36,256 bases of DNA from an uncultured Solobacterium sp. (lineage in GTDB: Bacteria; Bacillota_I; Bacilli_A; Erysipelotrichales; Erysipelotrichaceae), in the NCBI GenBank assembly GCA_900546285.1, contig URCJ01000018.1, positions 1-36,256 of the forward strand, written 5' to 3'. The notes under the pieces were generated by a model, which saw only the letters and a list, made by a program, of their open reading frames with translations, was not told where the DNA came from and searched no databases. A program made the translations under genes and the position numbers. Positions within the stretch are counted from its first letter, which is position 1; every line of letters begins with the position of its first letter. Shown here one piece after another: positions 25,133-31,937 of the stretch.

Positions 25133-25831
25133 TTATTCTCCTCTTTTATCAAGGATATTAAAAATCATAATACCAGCAGCTACCGAAGCATTCAAACTGT
25201 TAATATGACCCTTCATTGGCATCTTAACAATAAAGTCGCACTCTTCCTTAACAAGACGACTCATGCCCTCACCCTCAGAACCAATAACTAAAGCAACATT
25301 CATGTTATAGTCAATCTTATTATAAAGATCATTACCAGAACCATCAGTACCAACAACCCAGTACCCATTGTCCTTTAGTTCTTTAATGGTATTAACCATA
25401 TTAGTCACTTCAGCCACCTTGACATACTCAAGCGCCCCACAAGCAACCTTAGCAACAGTATCATTTAAATGAACACTATTATGTTTCTTATAAACCAAAC
25501 CATCAGCACCCGCACACTCGCAAGTTCTAATAATAGCACCCAAATTATGAGGATCCTTAAGTCCATCTAACAAGACAATAAGACCCTTTTCCTTCTTCAT
25601 CATTGACTTAACAGTAGCTAGTTTATATTCTTTAGTATAAGCTAAACAACCTTGATGATTACCGTTCTTACTTAAAATATCTAATTTCTTTTTTTCAACG
25701 ATTTTATATTTAATATTCTTCTTTTCTAAATCCTTAATATATTGACAGTCCTTTGTCACCAAAGCTTCTTTAATACGGTCACTTCTTAAAGCCTCTATAA
25801 AACTATTTTTTCCATAAATGATATCACTCAT
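25133..25831 (-). CDS. rlmB: 23S rRNA (guanosine-2'-O)-methyltransferase RlmB, TrmH/SPOUT family
   Basis: This 232-residue enzyme has an N-terminal substrate-binding domain (IIYGKNSFIEALRSDRIKEA...NHQGCLAY) and a SPOUT knot domain with LDGLKDPHNLGAIIRTCECA, VIGSEGEGMSRLVKE and MPMKGHINSLNASVAAGI. It methylates a 2'-OH in 23S rRNA using S-adenosylmethionine. In many Firmicutes it follows cysS and mrnC directly; here about 4.2 kb of accessory DNA lies between mrnC and rlmB. A weak promoter (TTAGAA-16 bp-TAAAAT, minus strand, just upstream) may replace the lost operon promoter. Confidence 0.93.
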   Translation of the reverse strand: MSDIIYGKNSFIEALRSDRIKEALVTKDCQYIKDLEKKNIKYKIVEKKKLDILSKNGNHQGCLAYTKEYKLATVKSMMKKEKGLIVLLDGLKDPHNLGAIIRTCECAGADGLVYKKHNSVHLNDTVAKVACGALEYVKVAEVTNMVNTIKELKDNGYWVVGTDGSGNDLYNKIDYNMNVALVIGSEGEGMSRLVKEECDFIVKMPMKGHINSLNASVAAGIMIFNILDKRGE

Positions 25832-25883
25832 ATCTTTACCACCTTAACATTGTTTATTTTATCATGTATTACTTTTATTCTAA

Positions 25884-26633
25884 TCAATCATAGATGCTTT
25901 TAAGCTTATCTATGACTTCTCCATTCTTTAAATTTCGTTCCTTTAAAAGATTGTAATCAAAAGGATATATAAACAAAGTGGAAATATAATCATCAATATC
26001 AGTTTTAACAGATGATGACATTTTTTCTATTCTATTTAATGTCAATGCAGCAACAATTCTTAATATATCGTTTTTATGCTTGCTGATATTGCTGGAATCT
26101 ACCTTTTCTCCATTATTTCTTCTATTAAACAAATCAAGATAAGCCTTAGCTTTAAAAATAATTAAATATTCTGGCCTTAATACCGGCATACCATCAATTA
26201 CGGTTCTACCATCTAACAATAATCCATAATAATCATTGTCTAACAAAATTGCAGAAAGGCTAGATATTGAATCATCAATATGAATAAGTGTTATACCTTT
26301 TGTTTCCTTTAACTTAAAATCTTCTCTACAAAATAATTCAATCATTTTAGGATAACCATCAATCTCTGGCTTATCAAATCTATAGAATTGAGGTTTCCCT
26401 TTATTGGTAACTTTATTTCGATATTTACCACTATTAACAAAATCCCAAAACCTTTTACCAAATTCAGATGTTAACATTTCGATAATGATTACCATATCTA
26501 AGTCTCTGGTTTTTCTAAAAGTTGCTTCTCTTTCTTCAAATAAAATATCGCACGCAGCTCCACCTATAAGGACATATTGATCTTCATATCCTTTAAAATA
26601 ATCTTTAAATTTTTCTAATCCCTGACACTCCAA
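25884..26633 (-). CDS. Nucleotidyltransferase, AbiEii-like toxin component
   Basis: This 249-residue protein has the minimal nucleotidyltransferase motif VLIGGAACDILF (residues 21-32), then TRDLDMVI (42-49, the DxD pair). It resembles AbiEii/COG4914-type toxins of type IV toxin-antitoxin systems, which act in the cytoplasm by transferring a nucleotide to a target. The only start in frame is TTG 26633, and a TAG lies two codons upstream. That TTG lies inside the terminal hairpin of the IS200/IS605 element, so the original start was probably lost to the insertion. The winged-helix partner is on the other side of the IS. Expression and activity are uncertain. Confidence 0.75.
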   Translation of the reverse strand: MECQGLEKFKDYFKGYEDQYVLIGGAACDILFEEREATFRKTRDLDMVIIIEMLTSEFGKRFWDFVNSGKYRNKVTNKGKPQFYRFDKPEIDGYPKMIELFCREDFKLKETKGITLIHIDDSISSLSAILLDNDYYGLLLDGRTVIDGMPVLRPEYLIIFKAKAYLDLFNRRNNGEKVDSSNISKHKNDILRIVAALTLNRIEKMSSSVKTDIDDYISTLFIYPFDYNLLKERNLKNGEVIDKLKSIYD

Positions 26634-26796
26634 CAGCTAAAGCATGTTGGGTTCTTATATATATTCACTTCCAAATATGCTCGAAAGCATATAAGACTAA
26701 TGAATTTTTATAAGACTTTCACTACCAATCATTCCTTTGAATGAATTAGCGATAGCATAAGGCTCGTGTCAAAACCTTTTTATATATTTTGTTTTT

Positions 26797-28254
26797 TTAA
26801 ATTGCTATACTATTTAAATTCTTTTTTCCAACCAATCTATTAATTTCTAAACTATGAAGTCTATAAAAGTTTTCAAATCTCTTGTTGCATTTATCTATAT
26901 CAAAGCTTTTTAAATCATCTGCTATATTCATTATTAAGAAAGCTGAATACATATCTCTTTGAATTTTAATTCCATTAAAATCATTCCATCTTTGTGATAA
27001 TGTTTTCTTCGTATATGTTTCATCAAAATGATTGAACTGACTTGCTTTCGCATTGATTGTATCTATTTCTATTAGTTTTTCACCATAATAAGCAAGTTTT
27101 CTATTTATAATGGTTAACAACATACTTGGTGCTTTATTCGCTAAAGACTTCCCAAAACGTTTCTTTCGTTTAAACTTACCTTTATCATTTTTTTCAGTAT
27201 TTAGTGCACGTTTTTGAAGTCCTGCAAAATTCATTTTTTCAACATACACCTTATTGCCAAGAGAGATAATATAGTTAGCTAAACATTCGTGTTGATATTT
27301 TCGTATATCTGCTTGCTTCCTATATAATTCTTTTAATTCATTTTGATACTTGATGTAATGGCTGGATTTATTCCATTTTAGCTTTTTATTGCCTTGTTTA
27401 TTGATTGTGCCATCCGCATTATAGTTATTAGAATTTGTGAAACGTCTTGATCTATCCATTTTTCTAAGAAGCCTTTGTTTCTGGTTTTCAATATTTTGAA
27501 CTCTATCTGCAAGTTCTAATATTTTTACATCAGACTCACTCGCAACAGCAATAGTGGAAGTTCCTATATCTATCCCAACATCACCTTCACCAATAAAGTG
27601 CTTTATCTTGCTTGTTGTATCTACTTTTATTGGTGGGGTTCCCTTAAAAACTACCTGAACATAGAATTTATATTTGTTTCTTACATATTTTTTAATAATT
27701 CTGTTATAACAAATATCACATTGCATAGCTTGATATTCATAATAATTGTCATAATCAATCATAACTGGAATTTTTAATTTATTCCAAATAAGCATGTCAT
27801 CTACTAAACGAATACCGGTTTTATTTGATTTTCCTTCAAGAGAATTCAATTCTCCATAGCATTTAAAATAAATCTTTTTACCATTGCCAAAGAACAGTTT
27901 ATCGTATGATTTCCATAAGGTTGTAGCGATTTTTTGAGCAGTGAAAGAATCAATATTATCCTTAAAGTGCTTTTGTATTTGTTTTACATCTTCGTGAAAT
28001 GAATATTCTGACATACCATATTGTTTACGAATATCATTTATTTGTTTCCAAATATCTTTATCAGATTTTTTATTCCCTGTTAATGATGAAATTAGTTTTC
28101 TATATTTTTTAGTTTTAATCATTTCTTTATAACGTTTCTGCGTTATATTAACTAAAGAATTATAAATTTTCCTTCCAATTTCAAAACGCTTATTTAAAAT
28201 ATCTTCTTGATACTTTTCTGTTTTTAACGGGAATTCAACAATAAAGTTTGCCAT
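26797..28254 (-). CDS. tnpB: TnpB RNA-guided nuclease of IS200/IS605, lacking the zinc finger
   Basis: The start is the ATG at 28254, which has GAGGTG 6 nt upstream; a GTG three codons earlier is less likely. The 485-residue product has the RuvC triad intact: D229 in GDVGIDIGTS, E339 in KVYVEKMNF and D434 in IQRDMYSAFL. The usual zinc ribbon between the second and third RuvC motifs is missing: the stretch NAKASQFNHFDETYTKKTLS followed by QRWNDFNG has no Cys, where related proteins have CxC(G) and CxxC. TnpB proteins cut DNA with an omega RNA from the element's right end and favour IS retention. This variant belongs to a zinc-less subgroup I recall from Clostridia. Confidence 0.9.
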   Translation of the reverse strand: MANFIVEFPLKTEKYQEDILNKRFEIGRKIYNSLVNITQKRYKEMIKTKKYRKLISSLTGNKKSDKDIWKQINDIRKQYGMSEYSFHEDVKQIQKHFKDNIDSFTAQKIATTLWKSYDKLFFGNGKKIYFKCYGELNSLEGKSNKTGIRLVDDMLIWNKLKIPVMIDYDNYYEYQAMQCDICYNRIIKKYVRNKYKFYVQVVFKGTPPIKVDTTSKIKHFIGEGDVGIDIGTSTIAVASESDVKILELADRVQNIENQKQRLLRKMDRSRRFTNSNNYNADGTINKQGNKKLKWNKSSHYIKYQNELKELYRKQADIRKYQHECLANYIISLGNKVYVEKMNFAGLQKRALNTEKNDKGKFKRKKRFGKSLANKAPSMLLTIINRKLAYYGEKLIEIDTINAKASQFNHFDETYTKKTLSQRWNDFNGIKIQRDMYSAFLIMNIADDLKSFDIDKCNKRFENFYRLHSLEINRLVGKKNLNSIAI

Positions 28255-28288
28255 ATTATTCACCTCGCTTTCTAAATATATTCTCTTT

Positions 28289-28690
28289 TTAATATCGTTT
28301 CTTTTGATTCTCTACATATTTTTTAATTATTTCACTAGATACATTACCGGCAGTTGAAACAAAGTAATTTCTTGTCCATAAACTAGGCATTTTAGATAAT
28401 TCCACAAATTCTTCTCTAAGTATTTTACTTGTATATCCTTTAATTTGTTGCATAATATCCGATGGACTTAATGTTGGTAAACAATTCAAGAACATATGAG
28501 AGTGGTCTTTATCGCATTCTACTTTGATGATCTTGATTTCTAACTCCTCACATTTAATTTTGACCAATTCTTTAAATCGTTCTTCAACATGAGGTATTAA
28601 AAAAATCTTCCTTCTATATCTTGGACAAATTACAAAATGATAATTAATTAAAGATACAGTTGTATTTGTATGTCTGTATTTATCTTCCAT
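28289..28690 (-). CDS. tnpA: TnpA, HUH/Y1 transposase of IS200/IS605
   Basis: The start MEDKYRHTNTTVSLINYHFV at 28690 matches the family; the longer frame to 28738 adds 16 unlikely residues. The 133-residue product has the HUH pair H63/H65 (KDHSHMFL) and the catalytic Tyr125 (IIKKYVENQ). It excises and inserts the element as single-stranded DNA. TATACT ends six bases before the ATG and no Shine-Dalgarno sequence is seen, suggesting a leaderless message. The gene is intact, so the element may be mobile. Confidence 0.92.
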   Translation of the reverse strand: MEDKYRHTNTTVSLINYHFVICPRYRRKIFLIPHVEERFKELVKIKCEELEIKIIKVECDKDHSHMFLNCLPTLSPSDIMQQIKGYTSKILREEFVELSKMPSLWTRNYFVSTAGNVSSEIIKKYVENQKKRY

Positions 28691-28796
28691 ACGTATAGTA
28701 TAACATATTATGTGTATATTTAAAATGTATACATACACATTGTTTTATAAGAGTGCTGTCCATCTCACATCTAAAGAAGTGGGCTTTACGCACAAC

Positions 28797-29753
28797 TTAT
28801 GTAAACCACACATACTCCTTTAACATTTCTTTTATAGAAAGGTCCACTCTAGGATCATCTAAGTCTTCTTGAGACAAAGACAAGATGACGCTAAATGGAT
28901 CTTCTACATTATTATTGTCAAAGTTTATGAAATATCCTACCTCTAATACTAAACTTCCTATTTCTTCTCCAAAATATACAGGCTCCATTTCTCTTATTCC
29001 GCTTTTTACGATGTCTTTTTTGGTTATTACATATGTTGGGTAATCATTGTCTTGCAATAACGAATATTCACATAGCGCACTAATGCCACCTAATTTATCT
29101 AGTTTTACATCTCTAGAAAACGCATATGTTTTTATTACAGGACTTCTTAGTTTATCTTTAATATCTCCCCACAATTTTTCTATATCTTTGGGTATTGAGA
29201 TTACTCTAGATTCTCCTTTTATATCTAAAATTTTAATACCAAAATACTGTATTTCATCGAAGCATCTATTTGCAGACATTCTAGTAACTCCGAGCTTTTT
29301 AGCAGCTTGAGCTGCAGTTACGTTTTGCCACCTTTCGTATAAAGCGATTAATACCATTTTTTGAGCCAAAAAAGAAATCATAGATACAGGAGGAATGATT
29401 TTCTCCTTGCTGCTAGTTAGCACAATACACATAAACGGCAAATATATTTGTACACCCTTGACCACAAAAGGAATTCCTTCTTCTTTTAATCTTTTTCTTC
29501 TGTAATAACTTGTAAAATCCATAAAAATAGCACATTTTAAATTGAATTTTCTTTCCATTAGTTTTTGGTTAGCTATTAGATGTCTTAAGCCAACATCTTC
29601 TTTCGGCTTAATCGCAATAAAATGTGCACCGTTTATCTTAACATCATAAAAAGCATATCTAGCTCTATACATCCAAGCTAAGTTGTCATAATATTTATCG
29701 GTTTCAACCATCGAAACCTTTAGGCATGTCTCTTTTTCTAAATAGTCTTTCAT
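28797..29753 (-). CDS. Winged-helix protein, AbiEi/COG4861-like antitoxin candidate
   Basis: This 318-residue soluble protein has an N-terminal alpha/beta half (HFIAIKPKEDVGLRHLIANQ, AIFMDFTSYYRRKRL). A winged helix at about residues 132-188 (VTAAQAAKKLGVTRMSANRC) and a C-terminal helical/beta part follow. In type IV systems such a protein represses its own promoter and neutralises the nucleotidyltransferase. The final Thr codon's last base and the TAA stop come from the IS left end (28800-28797), so the natural C-terminus was probably a little different. No good Shine-Dalgarno sequence precedes the ATG, which overlaps one copy of the 13-mer TAGGTTACAAATT. Upstream lie three 33-bp-phased direct repeats. 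Confidence 0.72.
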   Translation of the reverse strand: MKDYLEKETCLKVSMVETDKYYDNLAWMYRARYAFYDVKINGAHFIAIKPKEDVGLRHLIANQKLMERKFNLKCAIFMDFTSYYRRKRLKEEGIPFVVKGVQIYLPFMCIVLTSSKEKIIPPVSMISFLAQKMVLIALYERWQNVTAAQAAKKLGVTRMSANRCFDEIQYFGIKILDIKGESRVISIPKDIEKLWGDIKDKLRSPVIKTYAFSRDVKLDKLGGISALCEYSLLQDNDYPTYVITKKDIVKSGIREMEPVYFGEEIGSLVLEVGYFINFDNNNVEDPFSVILSLSQEDLDDPRVDLSIKEMLKEYVWFT

Positions 29754-29754
29754 A

Positions 29755-30049
29755 ATTTGTAACCTAAATTTTAAATTTGTAACCTATTTTATGTTACATT
29801 TTTAAAATAACATAATATTTAATAGTATACAATCATCAAAAATCCTTTATTTATTAGCCAATTTGACATTTTTTATATATTAAATTTTATGTTACAAATT
29901 TATTTTTATACTATTGAATGGGGAAATGCATAGTTTATCACCTAAAATGAATGGGGAAATGCGTATGTTTTTAGATTTTACGAATGGGGAAATGCGTAAA
30001 ATAAAAATTCGCAACCTAAACTTAAGTCACGAATTCTATGTTACAAATT
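29755..30049. repeat. 13-mer TANGTTACAAATT in four copies around the winged-helix gene promoter
   Basis: TAGGTTACAAATT reads on the minus strand at 29767-29755 and 29787-29775 (20 bp apart). TATGTTACAAATT reads on the plus strand at 29888-29900 and 30037-30049. A partial copy (TATGTTACA) lies at 29790-29798. The inverted arrangement around the leader suggests an autoregulatory operator; the last copy overlaps the mrnC stop. Confidence 0.65.
29905..29995 (-). promoter_or_regulatory. Triple direct repeat with 33-bp period in front of the winged-helix gene
   Basis: GAATGGGGAAATGC occurs identically at 29916-29929, 29949-29962 and 29982-29995, so the period is exactly 33 bp with unrelated 19-bp spacers. 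On the minus strand the repeat reads GCATTTCCCCATTC. The copy nearest the gene covers the -35 region of a promoter whose -10 is TATAAA (29910-29905). It looks like a phased operator array. Confidence 0.7.
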
Positions 30050-30431
30050 AATAAATTTCATCAATATGAGAAAAGATAGTCTCAAACATTAAATCCAATC
30101 TATCTTTATCTGTAAGATACAAATATCCAACAATGGCTTCAATACCACTGGCACACTGATAAGAAATTAAATCACCATTCTTAGGAATATGAGTAATATG
30201 ATTACGGCCTCTTTTATAAGCATCCAACTCATTTTCATTAAAGAAATTGTGATTTTTCAAATACTCAAAAGCCTTCATTTGACCCTTAGCACAATTCAAA
30301 GAGTTACACTTCTTCTGCAAATCCCTTGAAGATTGATACTTATTAGTCACAAAATGTTCTCTTACCCTTAAGGTATAAACCGCATCACCAATGAAACTCA
30401 AGGAGTTAGAACTAACTTCTTTGATATCCAT
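30048..30431 (-). CDS. mrnC: Mini-ribonuclease III (MrnC)
   Basis: This 127-residue protein is an RNase III catalytic domain without the dsRNA-binding domain: FIGDAVYTLRVREHF (acidic active-site helix), KRGRN and SYQCASGIEAIVGYLYL. It forms a dimer that trims 23S rRNA precursors. Its ATG shares one base with the stop of cysS. The 3' end runs into a 13-mer repeat, and rlmB, its usual neighbour, has been displaced. Confidence 0.94.
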   Translation of the reverse strand: MDIKEVSSNSLSFIGDAVYTLRVREHFVTNKYQSSRDLQKKCNSLNCAKGQMKAFEYLKNHNFFNENELDAYKRGRNHITHIPKNGDLISYQCASGIEAIVGYLYLTDKDRLDLMFETIFSHIDEIY

Positions 30432-31759
30432 TAAAGAATTCCTTTTTGTGATAACTGTGCTCTTAACTCATCAGCCTTCTTAAAATCCTTAACCGACTTA
30501 GCATCCATCCACTCTTGATACATCTTCTTATCATCTAGAGACATTGTCATATCAGGTAAGACAATACCCAACACATTCATGCATCTAACAAGTGTATTAA
30601 CTTCTTTACCTAAAGCTTCAAAATTAATTTCCTTAACTCTTACCAATTGATTGATATTCTTAACAATCTCAAAGATTACCGCATACGCATTAGGAGTATT
30701 CAAATCATCAGCCATCGCATCCATGAAACGCTTATAAGCATCCTCATCAACACCAGCAACCTTAATATCATTAACTTCTAACTTAACACAAGCTTGTTTA
30801 TAAGCAGTAATAATCTTAGTCAACTCAGCCTTACTAGACTCGATAATCTCATCAGAAACATTCACATCATCACGATATTGAGTAGCTAATAAGAACCATC
30901 TTAGAACCATTGGATCAACCTTACTCAAGATATCCTTAGCAGTAATGAAATTACCAAGTGACTTAGACATCTTAACACCATTGATATCAATCATACCTGA
31001 ATGTACCCAATAATTAGCTAATTCAGATTCATTAATAGCCATAGATTGTGCTCTTTCGTTCTCATGATGAGGGAACTTCAAGTCCTTACCGCCACCATGA
31101 ATATCAATTAAAGAACCAAGTTCCTTATTAATCATCACAACACACTCTGTATGCCAACCAGGTCTACCAATAGAATATCTAGTAGGCCACTTAATGCCAT
31201 CTTCTGTTTTCTTCCAAAGAGCAAAATCAAGTGGAGATTCCTTTAAATCATTCTCTTCAATACGAGCACCAACTTGTAAATCATCTAAGTTTTGATTAGA
31301 TAGACTTCCATAATCAGCTACAGAACTAGTTCTGAAATATACATCACCATCTTTTTCATAAGCAGCACCCTTGTCTACCAAACCATCGATGAAAGAAATG
31401 ATTTCATCCATTGTCTCAGTAACTCTAGGTGTCTTATATAAATCAGCTGCATTCAACTTATGTCTAATATCGTTATAAGCAGCAATCATCTCATCAGTTA
31501 ATTCCTTCTCAGAAATACCCAATTCCTTACTTCTTCTGATAATCTTATCATCAACATCAGTGTAATTTGATACATACTTAACCTTATAACCCAACTCTTC
31601 AAAAGTTCTTCTTAAAGTATCAAACACAACAACTGGTCTTACATTACCAATATGAACATTATCATATACTGTAGGACCACATACATACATCTTAACCTCA
31701 CCCTCAGTAATAGGCTTAAATTCTTCTTTTTTTAATGTCTTAGTATTATAAATTTTCAT
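30431..31759 (-). CDS. cysS: Cysteinyl-tRNA synthetase
   Basis: This 442-residue class I synthetase charges tRNA(Cys). The HIGH motif appears as HIGN (36-39) and KMSKS lies at 263-267. The zinc ligands are C27, C206 (GWHTEC), H231 and E235 (PHHENE). A C-terminal anticodon-binding DALR region follows. It is slightly shorter than the roughly 465-residue common form. Its start overlaps a GYF_2-like mini-gene by 14 nt and its stop overlaps the mrnC start. Confidence 0.96.
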   Translation of the reverse strand: MKIYNTKTLKKEEFKPITEGEVKMYVCGPTVYDNVHIGNVRPVVVFDTLRRTFEELGYKVKYVSNYTDVDDKIIRRSKELGISEKELTDEMIAAYNDIRHKLNAADLYKTPRVTETMDEIISFIDGLVDKGAAYEKDGDVYFRTSSVADYGSLSNQNLDDLQVGARIEENDLKESPLDFALWKKTEDGIKWPTRYSIGRPGWHTECVVMINKELGSLIDIHGGGKDLKFPHHENERAQSMAINESELANYWVHSGMIDINGVKMSKSLGNFITAKDILSKVDPMVLRWFLLATQYRDDVNVSDEIIESSKAELTKIITAYKQACVKLEVNDIKVAGVDEDAYKRFMDAMADDLNTPNAYAVIFEIVKNINQLVRVKEINFEALGKEVNTLVRCMNVLGIVLPDMTMSLDDKKMYQEWMDAKSVKDFKKADELRAQLSQKGIL

Positions 31760-31937
31760 TTGACTCTCCTTTTAAATAAAACCCATATATTGAATCAGCA
31801 ATTGACACAAACTTCTTCAAATCACGATTCTTAATCAAATCATCCTTAGTAAGTTTACCACTCTTTATCATCTCAATAAGCTCTTCGTCACTTACTTTCT
31901 CTTCTTTTCCCTTAATTGTCCAAAGTATCTTATTCAT
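31746..31937 (-). CDS. GYF_2-like mini-protein
   Basis: These 63 residues are almost entirely one module: ILWTIKGKEEKVSDEELIEM followed by IKSGKLTKDDLIKNRDLKKF. It matches the GYF_2 pattern (W..., S/EEEL...LI.SGKL...D.....) used to bind proline-rich or protein partners. It overlaps the large HTH-membrane gene upstream by 4 nt (ATGA) and cysS by 14 nt, so all three are likely co-translated. It may act with the HTH-membrane protein; function unknown. Confidence 0.6.
   Translation of the reverse strand: MNKILWTIKGKEEKVSDEELIEMIKSGKLTKDDLIKNRDLKKFVSIADSIYGFYLKGESNENL

Larger units (their letters stand above)
26624..28800 (-). mobile_element. IS200/IS605-family insertion sequence with TnpA and TnpB
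   Basis: On the minus strand the order is left end, tnpA (Y1), tnpB, right end. The left junction is TTTAC (28805-28801), a target of the kind used by this family, with the IS beginning at about 28800. The left end has an imperfect hairpin (about 28753-28795). The right end has ATATGCT-TTCG-AGCATAT (26675-26692) and CCAACA/TGTTGG (26630-26650), and the cut is probably within GTGTCAGG just beyond. No target duplication is expected in this family. The 3' region of tnpB plus right-end hairpins (about 26640-26850) should encode the guide (omega) RNA. The exact right boundary is inferred. Confidence 0.82.

Noticed and set aside
28691..28738. Longer N-terminus for TnpA
   Set aside because: TnpA homology begins at MEDKYRH; the upstream part is promoter and IS end.
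29916..29995. Regular repeats read as a CRISPR array
   Set aside because: Repeats are 14 bp, spacers 19 bp and only three units; no cas genes. Position over a promoter fits an operator array.
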